NCBI RefSeq assembly: GCF_002150035.1
Contig: NZ_NETS01000006.1
Coordinates: 124,001-188,000, forward strand
DNA: 64,000 nt
Origin: Leptospira venezuelensis
Lineage (GTDB): Bacteria > Spirochaetota > Leptospiria > Leptospirales > Leptospiraceae
Direction: 5' to 3'
Position numbers and translations under genes: made by a program. Below the pieces are notes generated by a model. That model was given only the letters and a program-made list of their open reading frames with translations, did not search any database and was not told the origin of the DNA. Each line of letters opens with the position of its first letter. Within the stretch, counting starts at the first letter, position 1. Shown piece after piece: positions 43,413 through 52,069 of this stretch.

Positions 43413-44450
43413 ATGTCGTTAAAGGATACATCTTTAGAAAGAGAATCTGTCGGAACTTACTCAGATTCAGTGGTTACGCCTTCCGTAACAAACGGAACTT
43501 TTCAAGACCGAGACATTTTACTCGCAATAAAGGCGTTATCAGATGAGACCCGCATTCGAGTTCTTCGGATACTTTCTATTGCTCCTCTCAATGTTCAGGA
43601 AATCACTGAAGTTCTAGAGATGGGGCAATCTAGGATCTCTAGACACCTAAAGATACTAGCTGATGCAGGATTTCTGACATTCCAACGGGAAGGTTCGTGG
43701 GTATATTATAGCCCTAAAGTTTCAAATGACGATTCGCAGGATTTTTCTGCAAGATTTCATACACTTCTTCTGGATTTCGAAAAGAGTCTTCCGTATTCGG
43801 AACAAGATTTAGTTAAGACAAAGGATATTCTTAAACAGAGAGATCTGAAAAGATCAAAATATTTTGACGATGTTGCTCAGAATTGGGAGAGCATTCAGAG
43901 TGATGTTCTTGATCCGGTTTTATATAGGAATAAGATCCTGGATTTACTTCCGGAACATTCTAGTCGGATCTTAGACCTTGGATGTGGCCCTGGAGGTTTA
44001 ATTCCTTACTTATTAATGAAGAGTCAGGAAGTTATCGGCATCGATTCCTCTGAAAAGATGATTAAAGAGGCGAGAAGTTCCTTCTTGAATAATTCTCAAG
44101 TTCAATTGTTTACATCTGAGATTGAAACTTTGCCTGAAAATCTGATGCAGTCGGCAGATTCTGTCGTAGCTTCGATGGTCTTACACCACTTATCCAATCC
44201 ACCTCGGGCTATGAAAGAAATACATAAAGTACTCAAGGACAACGGCACTTTCATCATAGTAGATCTAAAGAAACACAATCAAGAAATCATGCGCGATAAT
44301 TTCGCCGACTTATGGCTCGGATTCGAGTCGGAACTTCTCACAGATTGGCTGAACCACACAGGCTTCAGCCTTGAATCCATCGAAGAAGTAGAATCTCAGA
44401 AATACTTCAAAGTATTAATAATTAAAGCTAAGAAAAGAGGAGGACTTTAA
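43413..44450 (+). CDS. ArsR-family regulator fused to a methyltransferase (SahR-like)
   Basis: About 345 residues from ATG 43413 (AAGG at good distance); an upstream TTG at 43386 lies inside the operator and is disfavoured. Residues about 32-100 are an ArsR-type winged helix (ALSDETRIRVLRILSIAPLN, then MGQSRISRHLKILADAGFL) with none of the Cys/His of metal sensors. Residues about 150-330 are a class I methyltransferase (ILDLGCGPGG, IDSSEKMI). The following ahcY start overlaps the stop by one base. An ArsR-MTase next to ahcY and metH matches SahR-type control of the SAM cycle, with S-adenosylhomocysteine a likely effector (inference). Confidence 0.85.
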   Translation: MSLKDTSLERESVGTYSDSVVTPSVTNGTFQDRDILLAIKALSDETRIRVLRILSIAPLNVQEITEVLEMGQSRISRHLKILADAGFLTFQREGSWVYYSPKVSNDDSQDFSARFHTLLLDFEKSLPYSEQDLVKTKDILKQRDLKRSKYFDDVAQNWESIQSDVLDPVLYRNKILDLLPEHSSRILDLGCGPGGLIPYLLMKSQEVIGIDSSEKMIKEARSSFLNNSQVQLFTSEIETLPENLMQSADSVVASMVLHHLSNPPRAMKEIHKVLKDNGTFIIVDLKKHNQEIMRDNFADLWLGFESELLTDWLNHTGFSLESIEEVESQKYFKVLIIKAKKRGGL

Positions 44451-45763
44451 TGTCCGCTACAATACAAGAAAAAGGTTTAAAATATAAGGTTAAAGACATT
44501 TCTCTCGCGGACTGGGGTCGCGAAGAAATCATTCTGGCTGAAAAAGAAATGCCAGGTCTAATGTCCTTGCGTAAAGAGTATAAGGGAAAACAACCTCTGA
44601 AAGGTGCGCGTATCGCAGGTTCCCTTCACATGACAATCCAAACTGCAGTTCTGATTGAAACTCTAACTGAGCTTGGAGCGGAAGTTCGTTGGTCTTCTTG
44701 CAATATCTTCTCCACTCAAGACCATGCAGCGGCGGCTATTGCAAAAACTGGGGTTCCTGTGTTCGCTTGGAAAGGTGAAACGGAAGAAGAATACTGGTGG
44801 TGTGTAGAGCAAACCATCTTCTTCGATGGTGGAAAAGGCCCGAACATGATCCTGGACGACGGCGGTGACCTTACCATGTATATTCATGAGAAATACCCTC
44901 AACTTCTTGCTGAGATCAAAGGGGTTTCTGAAGAAACTACTACAGGAGTGAAAGGTCTCGAAAAACTTCTGAAAAAAGGAGAGTTGAAACTTCCTGCGAT
45001 CAACGTGAACGATTCCGTTACCAAGTCTAAATTCGACAACTTATACGGTTGCAGAGAATCTTTAGCAGATGGTATCAAACGTGCAACTGACGTTATGCTT
45101 GCTGGAAAAGTAGCTCTTGTTTGTGGATATGGAGACGTTGGAAAGGGTTCTGCCGCATCTTTACGCAATTTTGGTGCAAGGGTGATCGTTACTGAGATCG
45201 ATCCTATCTGCGCTCTTCAGGCAGTAATGGAAGGATACCAAGTTCTAAGGGTAGAAGACGCAATCGAATTCGTGGATATTGTAGTAACAGCGACCGGAAA
45301 CGACGACATTATTTCCCTTGAACACATGAAAGCAATGAAAGATGGCGCGATTCTTTGTAATATTGGACACTTCGATACAGAGATTCAAATGTCCAGATTG
45401 AATGCTGAAAAGGGTGTGGTTAAGAAGGAAATTAAACCTCAAGTAGACAAATACACTTTCGAGAATGGTAGATCCATCATCGTTCTTGCAGAAGGTCGTT
45501 TAGTAAACTTAGGTTGTGCGACGGGTCACCCATCTTTCGTAATGTCCTGTTCTTTCACGAACCAAGTATTGGCTCAGATCGAACTTTGGAACAATAAATA
45601 CGAAATCGGCGTCTATAGATTACCTAAAAAATTAGATGAGAAAGTTGCAGCGTTGCATTTGGAACAATTAGGAGTTCGCCTAACCACATTAAACGCTAAA
45701 CAAGCTGAGTATATCGGAGTGCCGGTAGAAGGTCCGTTCAAACCGGAACATTACCGCTATTAA
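44450..45763 (+). CDS. ahcY: Adenosylhomocysteinase
   Basis: A 437-residue S-adenosylhomocysteine hydrolase, which splits SAH into adenosine and homocysteine with bound NAD. Visible are LYGCRESLADGIKRATDVM (substrate loop) and the NAD-binding VCGYGDVGKGSAASLRNFG, followed by VTEIDPICALQAVMEGY, and the C-terminal PEHYRY tail. Length and motif set are normal. The ATG overlaps the regulator's TAA by one base (TAATG). It feeds homocysteine to MetH two genes later. Confidence 0.97.
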   Translation: MSATIQEKGLKYKVKDISLADWGREEIILAEKEMPGLMSLRKEYKGKQPLKGARIAGSLHMTIQTAVLIETLTELGAEVRWSSCNIFSTQDHAAAAIAKTGVPVFAWKGETEEEYWWCVEQTIFFDGGKGPNMILDDGGDLTMYIHEKYPQLLAEIKGVSEETTTGVKGLEKLLKKGELKLPAINVNDSVTKSKFDNLYGCRESLADGIKRATDVMLAGKVALVCGYGDVGKGSAASLRNFGARVIVTEIDPICALQAVMEGYQVLRVEDAIEFVDIVVTATGNDDIISLEHMKAMKDGAILCNIGHFDTEIQMSRLNAEKGVVKKEIKPQVDKYTFENGRSIIVLAEGRLVNLGCATGHPSFVMSCSFTNQVLAQIELWNNKYEIGVYRLPKKLDEKVAALHLEQLGVRLTTLNAKQAEYIGVPVEGPFKPEHYRY

Positions 45764-45780
45764 TCGATAAGGAGAGGTCG

Positions 45781-46080
45781 GTGGCATACGTAGTAACCGA
45801 GCCCTGCGTAGGGTGTAAAATTACTTACTGTGCTGCTGCCTGTCCTGTTGAAGCTTTCCGAGAAGGAAATGATTACTTAGTTATAGATCCGGACATTTGC
45901 ATCAATTGTAATGATTGTTTGAGAGAATGTCCGGTGAATGCCATTTTCCCGGAGGATGAGGTGCCGGTGATATGGGAAGATTGGATCGTTCTGAACGCAA
46001 AAGAATCGAAAACGTTGCCGATGATCAACGATCTTAAAAAACCTCTTTTAAATAAGAACTGCAATATTAAAGAATTATGA
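45781..46080 (+). CDS. fdxA: 7Fe ferredoxin (3Fe-4S/4Fe-4S)
   Basis: A 99-residue ferredoxin beginning with GTG 45781 and ribosome-binding AAGGAGAGG. Cys are at 9, 12, 17, 21 and 40, 43, 46, 50, in the patterns CVGCKITYCAAACP and CINCNDCLRECP. The overall design, including the tail (FPEDEVPVIWEDWIVLNA), resembles Azotobacter FdI-type 7Fe ferredoxins. It lies between ahcY and metH; its stop overlaps the metH start (ATGA). A role as electron donor for reductive reactivation of MetH is a natural inference. Confidence 0.9.
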   Translation: MAYVVTEPCVGCKITYCAAACPVEAFREGNDYLVIDPDICINCNDCLRECPVNAIFPEDEVPVIWEDWIVLNAKESKTLPMINDLKKPLLNKNCNIKEL

Positions 46081-49000
46081 AACATAAATTTCCCACATAC
46101 ACAAATTCCAAAGCACAGGAACTCTTAAAATTATTAGAAGAGAGGATACTGGTTCTTGACGGAGCAATGGGAACCATGATCCAGCGATATGGTCTAGGGG
46201 AAGAGGATTTTCGAGATGAAAGACTCAAAGATCATCCGTCTGCCTTAAAAGGGAACAATGATCTACTTGTGATCACCAAGCCTGAAGTGATCGAAGAAAT
46301 ACATTATAAATTTTTGGAAGCAGGGGCGAATATTTTAGAAACGAATACGTTCAGCTCTAATAGAATTTCCCAAGCAGATTATAATGCAGAAGCGTATGTT
46401 GATGAACTGAACAGAAAAGCGGTGAAGGTTGCTCGTGCTGCAATGGAAAAGTTTGCCAAAACTCATCCTGATCAGCCACTATTCCTTGCGGGATCGATTG
46501 GACCTACGACAAGGACCGCTTCTCTTTCTCCTGATGTGAATAACCCGGCATATCGTGCAGTGACCTTTGACGAATTAGTAGAAACATTTTATGAGCAAGT
46601 AAGAGCACTAGTGGAAGAAGGAGTCGATATTCTTCTTTCTGAAACGAACATAGACACTTTAAATCTAAAAGCTATTATCGTTGCAATTGAGAACGTCTTC
46701 AAAGATTTGAATGTGCGAATTCCCGTTTCTCTTTCAGTTACGATAACTGATGCTTCCGGGAGAACTTTGTCGGGACAGACAATTGAAGCATTCTACAATT
46801 CCATTTATCATGCAAATCCACTTTCTGTCGGAATTAACTGCGCCTTAGGTGCAGGAGAGATGAGACCCTATATAGAAGAATTATCCAGGATCTCGGGTTG
46901 TTATATTAGTTGTTATCCGAATGCCGGCTTGCCTAACGCATTCGGAGGATACGATCAGACTCCCGAAGAATTTGGAAAATTTTTGGAAGATTTTTCCAAC
47001 CAAGGTTGGTTGAATATTGCTGGGGGATGTTGCGGAACTACTCCTGCTCATATCAAAGAAGGCGCCAAAGCTGTCCAAGGTAAAAAACCTAGACTTATAC
47101 CTGAGATAGTAGGAAAGACCAGATTATCCGGATTAGAACCTTTGACTATAGATGAAACAACTGGTTTCGTCTTAATTGGAGAAAGAACTAACGTAACCGG
47201 TTCTCCTAAATTCAAAAAATTGATCTTAGAAGGAAACTTCGAAGAAGCAGTATCCGTTGCTTTGCAACAGGTGGAAGCAGGCGCTAACGTTATCGATATA
47301 AACTTCGATGAGGCTCTCTTAGACGGAGAAGCCTCCATGAAAGAATTTTTGAACCTGATCGCGGTAGAACCTGATATTGCAAAAGTTCCTTTCATGGTGG
47401 ATAGTTCTAAGTGGTCTGTTTTAGAGACTGGATTAAAATGTATCCAAGGAAAACCGATCGTAAACTCCATCTCCTTGAAAGAAGGAGAAGAGAAGTTTTT
47501 GCAACAGGCAAAAACAATCAAGATGTACGGCGCTTCTGTCATCGTGATGGCATTTGATGAACAAGGTCAGGCTGCCACTAAAGATGATAAGGTTCGTATT
47601 TGTAAAAGAGCTTACGATTTATTAGTGGAGAAGGCGGACTTCTCTCCGTTCGATATCATTTTCGACCCGAACATACTAACTGTAGGAACAGGGATCGAAG
47701 AACATAATAATTATGCGGTAGATTTTATAGAAGCGATCAAAGAGATCAAAGTTGTTTGCCCAGGTGCGAAGATCAGCGGTGGTTTAAGTAATATTTCCTT
47801 CTCTTTCCGTGGAAATAATCCAGTGAGAGAAGCAATGCACTCAGCATTCTTATTCTATGCGATCAAAGCTGGGATGGACATGGCGATCGTAAACGCAGGT
47901 ATGCTTGCAGTTTATGAAGAAATTCCTAAGGATCTTTTAGAAAGAGTAGAGGACGTTCTCCTGAACAGAAGACCGGATGCTACCGAAAGATTAATCGACT
48001 TTGCTGAATCAGTTAAGTCAGGTGAGAAGGCTGAGAAAAAAGAAGAAGCCTGGAGAGAAGGAACAGTCGAGCAAAGATTAGAATATTCTTTAGTAAAAGG
48101 AATTGTAGAATTCATAGACCAAGATACTGAAGAAGCAAGACTCAAATACGATCAACCATTGCAAGTGATCGAAGGTCCTTTAATGGATGGAATGAGAGTA
48201 GTTGGCGATCTGTTCGGAGCCGGAAAAATGTTCCTTCCTCAGGTTGTTAAGAGTGCAAGGGTGATGAAAAAATCGGTGGCATACCTTCTGCCTTTTATGG
48301 AAGAAGAGAACCGCAAGCAGGCTCAAGCTTCTAAAAAGCAAAAATTCCTGATCGCTACAGTGAAAGGAGATGTTCACGATATCGGAAAGAATATCGTAGC
48401 AGTAGTTCTTGCGTGTAATAACTACGAAGTGATTGACCTCGGCGTAATGGTTCCTTGTGAGAAAATTTTGGAAGAAGCAAAAAAGGAAAATGTAGACATC
48501 ATCGGTTTATCCGGGCTTATTACTCCTTCTTTGGATGAGATGGTTCACGTTGCTTCTGAAATGAAGAGAACCGGTTTCGATATTCCTCTATTGATTGGAG
48601 GAGCTACTACAAGTTCTGCTCATACTTCTGTAAAAATTTCAGAGAAATATGACCAACCTGTGGTCCACGTAATTGATGCTTCCAGGGTCGTGAACGTAGT
48701 TGCAAAACTTTTGAATCCTTCTTTAAAACCTGATTATATAAAGCAGATTAAAGAAGAGCAAAAGGTCCAAAGAGAAATTTATTTTAACACAAGAAGCGAT
48801 CGTAAACTTGTTTCTATCGAAGATGCTCGAGATAATAAATATGTTACCGATTGGAATGTGACTAATGTTGTTAAACCGAATTTTACGGGAGTTCGTGTTT
48901 TCGATAATGAAATCTCTCTCGAAGAGTTGGTTCCTTTTATAGACTGGTCTCCGTTCTTCCAAGCTTGGGAACTAAAAGGACGTTATCCTTCTATTCTGGA

Positions 49001-49814
49001 AAGTGAAACATACGGTAAACAAGCTAAAGAATTATTCAAAGACGCTCAGAAATTATTAGCAGATATCGTTTCTAATAAAAGATATACGACCCGAGGAGTG
49101 ATTGGCGTCTTCCCCGCAAATAGTGTAGGCGACGATATTGAAGTTTACGAAGATGAAACCAGGACAAATATTAAGACCGTTTTTCATACCCTTCGCCAAC
49201 AGATCAGCAAAGAAGAAAAAGATGAACCTAATTATTGTTTGGCGGACTATATCGCTCCTAAAGAAAGCGGAGTCGCAGATTATATCGGTGGTTTTGCAGT
49301 TACTGCGGGTCATGGAGTAGAGGCGTTCGCTTCTATCTTCGACTCTAACCTGGACGACTATAATTCCATCATGGCAAAGGCCTTGGGTGATCGTTTTGCT
49401 GAAGCTTTTGCGGAATATATGCACCTGAAGATCCGAAAAGAGATTTGGGGTTATGTGGCCGACGAAAATCTTTCTACTGACGAATTGATCCGTGAACGAT
49501 ATCAGGGCATTCGTCCAGCTGCGGGCTATCCTGCAAGTCCCGATCATACTGAAAAGAGAACCTTATTTGATCTATTAGATGTGGAGAAGAATACAGGCAT
49601 CACTCTTACTGAACATTTTGCAATGATGCCTGCAAGTTCCGTGAGCGGTTTATACTTTGCACATCCAGCTGCTAAATATTTTGCAGTGGCGAAGATTAAT
49701 AAAGATCAGGTTCAGGATTATGCAAACAGGAAAGGAATGACTATTTCCGATGTGGAGAAATGGCTTTCCCCGAATTTGGCCTATGATCCCCAAGAGGAAG
49801 TTTCGAGAGTCTAA
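46077..49814 (+). CDS. metH: Cobalamin-dependent methionine synthase
   Basis: A 1245-residue, full-length MetH. Homocysteine domain (LDGAMGTMIQRYGL near the start; zinc Cys in GINCALG and GGCCGTTPAH, about 255-325), pterin domain (about 345-640, LIGERTNVTGSPKFK), cap and B12 domain (about 650-900; VHDIGKNI carries the base-off His), and an activation domain that binds AdoMet (RPAAGYPASPDHTEK, about 1140). It methylates homocysteine with 5-methyltetrahydrofolate. The ATG overlaps the ferredoxin stop by 4 bp. A small hypothetical gene follows after 6 bp. Confidence 0.98.
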   Translation: MKHKFPTYTNSKAQELLKLLEERILVLDGAMGTMIQRYGLGEEDFRDERLKDHPSALKGNNDLLVITKPEVIEEIHYKFLEAGANILETNTFSSNRISQADYNAEAYVDELNRKAVKVARAAMEKFAKTHPDQPLFLAGSIGPTTRTASLSPDVNNPAYRAVTFDELVETFYEQVRALVEEGVDILLSETNIDTLNLKAIIVAIENVFKDLNVRIPVSLSVTITDASGRTLSGQTIEAFYNSIYHANPLSVGINCALGAGEMRPYIEELSRISGCYISCYPNAGLPNAFGGYDQTPEEFGKFLEDFSNQGWLNIAGGCCGTTPAHIKEGAKAVQGKKPRLIPEIVGKTRLSGLEPLTIDETTGFVLIGERTNVTGSPKFKKLILEGNFEEAVSVALQQVEAGANVIDINFDEALLDGEASMKEFLNLIAVEPDIAKVPFMVDSSKWSVLETGLKCIQGKPIVNSISLKEGEEKFLQQAKTIKMYGASVIVMAFDEQGQAATKDDKVRICKRAYDLLVEKADFSPFDIIFDPNILTVGTGIEEHNNYAVDFIEAIKEIKVVCPGAKISGGLSNISFSFRGNNPVREAMHSAFLFYAIKAGMDMAIVNAGMLAVYEEIPKDLLERVEDVLLNRRPDATERLIDFAESVKSGEKAEKKEEAWREGTVEQRLEYSLVKGIVEFIDQDTEEARLKYDQPLQVIEGPLMDGMRVVGDLFGAGKMFLPQVVKSARVMKKSVAYLLPFMEEENRKQAQASKKQKFLIATVKGDVHDIGKNIVAVVLACNNYEVIDLGVMVPCEKILEEAKKENVDIIGLSGLITPSLDEMVHVASEMKRTGFDIPLLIGGATTSSAHTSVKISEKYDQPVVHVIDASRVVNVVAKLLNPSLKPDYIKQIKEEQKVQREIYFNTRSDRKLVSIEDARDNKYVTDWNVTNVVKPNFTGVRVFDNEISLEELVPFIDWSPFFQAWELKGRYPSILESETYGKQAKELFKDAQKLLADIVSNKRYTTRGVIGVFPANSVGDDIEVYEDETRTNIKTVFHTLRQQISKEEKDEPNYCLADYIAPKESGVADYIGGFAVTAGHGVEAFASIFDSNLDDYNSIMAKALGDRFAEAFAEYMHLKIRKEIWGYVADENLSTDELIRERYQGIRPAAGYPASPDHTEKRTLFDLLDVEKNTGITLTEHFAMMPASSVSGLYFAHPAAKYFAVAKINKDQVQDYANRKGMTISDVEKWLSPNLAYDPQEEVSRV

Positions 49815-49820
49815 TACTTA

Positions 49821-50135
49821 ATGAAACGTTTTGTCGAAGTTACTACAAATCCGGTTCATTCTGAATACCAGGATGAATCGGAGCCTGGAACGGAATTTCC
49901 ATTCCATCCTTGGTTGGCATCTAAGATAAGGGAAAAGCTGGGTAGGGAAGATCTACGCTTGAAATTGAGTGAGATCAGTTGTGAAGAAGTCTCTTGCCCT
50001 GTGATGGAGACCAGAATTGAGGTCATAGATACTACATCCGGCAAAGCTATTTCTTTTCTCAGATTTGGCAGAAAAAAAGAACAAATTAATAAGTTAGATC
50101 TGCAGCTTTCCTTCCAGAGAAGGCAAATACTGTAG
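49821..50135 (+). CDS. Small hypothetical protein downstream of metH
   Basis: A 104-residue protein without a recognised family. Its first codons include a complete 16-bp dispersed repeat (49832-49847 reads VEVTT), so the N-terminus may be repeat-derived. Residues 25-80 look globular, with a conserved-looking EISCEEVSCPVMETRIEV segment holding two Cys. The stop is itself within the next repeat copy (50131-50146). It follows metH by 6 bp, so it may be coupled. Function unknown. Confidence 0.55.
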   Translation: MKRFVEVTTNPVHSEYQDESEPGTEFPFHPWLASKIREKLGREDLRLKLSEISCEEVSCPVMETRIEVIDTTSGKAISFLRFGRKKEQINKLDLQLSFQRRQIL

Positions 50136-50221
50136 TAACTTCGACAAATTCTAAGCTGAACTCAAATTCCACCGCTCTATATCGGATCGTGTGCCTCTAA
50201 ATTGCTGTCGAAGTTACTACA
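50131..50221. repeat. Inverted pair of the 16-bp repeat after the metH operon
   Basis: TGTAGTAACTTCGACA (50131-50146) and TGTCGAAGTTACTACA (50206-50221) are exact complements, 59 bases apart. They sit between the converging hypothetical genes, where they could form a 16-bp stem and act as a terminator-like structure. Confidence 0.7.
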
Positions 50222-50227
50222 AATCCC

Positions 50228-50851
50228 TCAATTCAAAACAAATCCTGAAATAACCTTCTCAAAGTTCAATTTCTCTTTCTCGAACTGGCTTTCCAAAGTA
50301 AATGTAGAGAACTGAACGGAACCGAAATTACCGCTAGCTAGAAAAGAATAAAAAATAAATCTAAGACCTTTGATCTGAGCTGTATAGGTTACGATCTTTC
50401 CTGGTACTCCGTTTACGGAACAATCTTCAATATTTATGATCCTCGCATCCGGATCTGTTTTTGTTACGTTCAATAAGACTAATTCGGGAAATGATTCTAA
50501 TGGGATTTCTAATCCTTCGTAAATCACCATTGCATTTCCAGTTCTTGCCTGGTTTACGAAATGAAACTCTGCAAATTCATGATTTTCGGTAACGCTTGTC
50601 CATAAGGTAGAATTATAAAAAACAGAATATACTCCTGATTTACTTTTGATCAGACTTGTTTGGTCAGCCCCTTTCAGGATGGGCCTAGAAGTATTAGGTT
50701 TTTTTGATGGATCTGTCTTGGATTCCGGAGCAAATTGCCAGGTGAAATTCTCTTTCAAGACTACCTTCTTGCCGGTTTTGGTATAAACTACTTCGTCGGC
50801 CAATATTGAAGAGGCAGCGCAGAATAAGATTAGGAACTTAATGTTTTTCAC
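50228..50851 (-). CDS. Secreted hypothetical protein
   Basis: A 207-residue exported protein. A signal peptide (KNIKFLILFCAASSILA) precedes a polar stretch with VVYTKTGKKVVLKENFTW and a proline/lysine-rich linker. The rest is a single domain rich in Phe and aromatic beta-strand-like segments (SVFYNSTLWTSV, GLRFIFYSFLA) ending in FVLN. No family recognised. It ends 7 bp from a repeat copy. It may be periplasmic or on the surface. Function unknown. Confidence 0.7.
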   Translation of the reverse strand: MKNIKFLILFCAASSILADEVVYTKTGKKVVLKENFTWQFAPESKTDPSKKPNTSRPILKGADQTSLIKSKSGVYSVFYNSTLWTSVTENHEFAEFHFVNQARTGNAMVIYEGLEIPLESFPELVLLNVTKTDPDARIINIEDCSVNGVPGKIVTYTAQIKGLRFIFYSFLASGNFGSVQFSTFTLESQFEKEKLNFEKVISGFVLN

Positions 50852-50917
50852 GGCCTTTCTCCTGGCTTTGAATAATAGTGATTCGATTTGGAAAAATTAT
50901 ATTATAAAAAATGATAA

Positions 50918-51964
50918 TTATTTTTGTAAATTTGGAGAACTGTCTGAGAATTTATATTTTACCCCGAGCATACCTTGGATCTCTGGAGTAAGTAATCCGT
51001 CCGTATTCGGGAACGGTTGATGAAGAGGCAAACGTACCAAACCTTCGAAGCTCAAGTTTTTTGTAGAGATAGAGAATCCAGGGTTCACATAATATTCGTA
51101 ACCTTGCTGCCATCCTCTGAAGGCTTGAGGAGTATCGATCTGTAAAAGACTTTTATCGTTAAATCTTTTGATCCCAGATACTTGTAGAAAGAAATCCATT
51201 TTGTTCAAACTGCTGGAATTCGAGATCAAGGAATAGCTGATCCCGATGGAAGATTTTGCAGATTCTGGGATCGCCAAACCTACGTTATTTCCCGCCATTC
51301 TCCAACCTAAATCCATTTGAATGCCAGCTCTTCCGAGTAAATAACCGAAAAGTAAATTCCCAGCTTGGTTGTCCAAACCTCTCGAAAGGTTAGAACCTAA
51401 ACCTGGTATAACGGAAGAAGTAGCTCTCACGTCCGTCAGAGAATCAAACGCTCTTCTTTCTGTATTAGCTCCTACATAAGCCTCGGATTTATTTTCCTTG
51501 TTCTGGCCCATACTCATTGCCATTACAAAAACTTCTTCTCTTCCAAGAGAAGGGTAAAGAGCGAAAAATTCTCTCTTCTGTAAAAGGATCCTTGGCTGGT
51601 TCGGTAACTTGTTGGGCAGCCCTGGAATGGAGTCGAAAGATGCAGATTCGGTCGGGATATATTCCCGAAACACTTTCATTTCATAAGGATATTTGAATGT
51701 AAGAGAAGAGAAAAATTGAACCTTATGCTCTTCCTTCTCTTCTGTTTGGTCAGAAGTTTCCTTTTGTGAAAATAGGGCCTTGTTTTTAGAAAAGTTGTCG
51801 AAAGAATCCCAGAAGAAAGTAGAACTGTTCTCTCCGTAGATTACGGATAGGCTCGCTACAAAAGGAAGAATTACCTGCAAGAGAGAAGGGAAGGTCTTTC
51901 TAAAAAACGAGCGTTTGCGTTTAGGAAGAGATTTGGATTCATATGTCATCTTCTCGGTTCTCAT
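50918..51964 (-). CDS. Probable outer-membrane beta-barrel protein
   Basis: About 348 residues. The longest reading extends to 52231, but that 5' part overlaps the divergent phosphofructokinase gene; starts at 51964 or 51949 are preferred, since the signal segment (SFFRKTFPSLLQVILPFVASLSVIYG) follows soon after. The body has amphipathic strand patterns (YVGANTERRAF, SSIGISYSLIS, GLVRLPLHQPF) and ends GVKYKFSDSSPNLQK. This is consistent with an outer-membrane barrel of 8-12 strands; no family was recognised. It shares a divergent spacer with an inverted repeat at 51980-52023. Confidence 0.6.
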   Translation of the reverse strand: MRTEKMTYESKSLPKRKRSFFRKTFPSLLQVILPFVASLSVIYGENSSTFFWDSFDNFSKNKALFSQKETSDQTEEKEEHKVQFFSSLTFKYPYEMKVFREYIPTESASFDSIPGLPNKLPNQPRILLQKREFFALYPSLGREEVFVMAMSMGQNKENKSEAYVGANTERRAFDSLTDVRATSSVIPGLGSNLSRGLDNQAGNLLFGYLLGRAGIQMDLGWRMAGNNVGLAIPESAKSSIGISYSLISNSSSLNKMDFFLQVSGIKRFNDKSLLQIDTPQAFRGWQQGYEYYVNPGFSISTKNLSFEGLVRLPLHQPFPNTDGLLTPEIQGMLGVKYKFSDSSPNLQK

Positions 51965-51979
51965 CCTATATTTATTGAT

Positions 51980-52023
51980 ATATGACGGAATATTCTGCTT
52001 TGCCAATGAAAATTCCGTCATAT
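51980..52023. promoter_or_regulatory. Perfect 12-bp inverted repeat in a divergent spacer
   Basis: ATATGACGGAAT (51980-51991) and ATTCCGTCATAT (52012-52023) are exact complements separated by 20 bases, centred between the starts of the outer-membrane gene and the phosphofructokinase gene. The 32-bp centre spacing suits a dimer-of-dimers operator or a hairpin. Confidence 0.6.
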
Positions 52024-52069
52024 TTACCAAAAAATAAGATCTTCTATAATTCACCTGGAATTGGTATAA

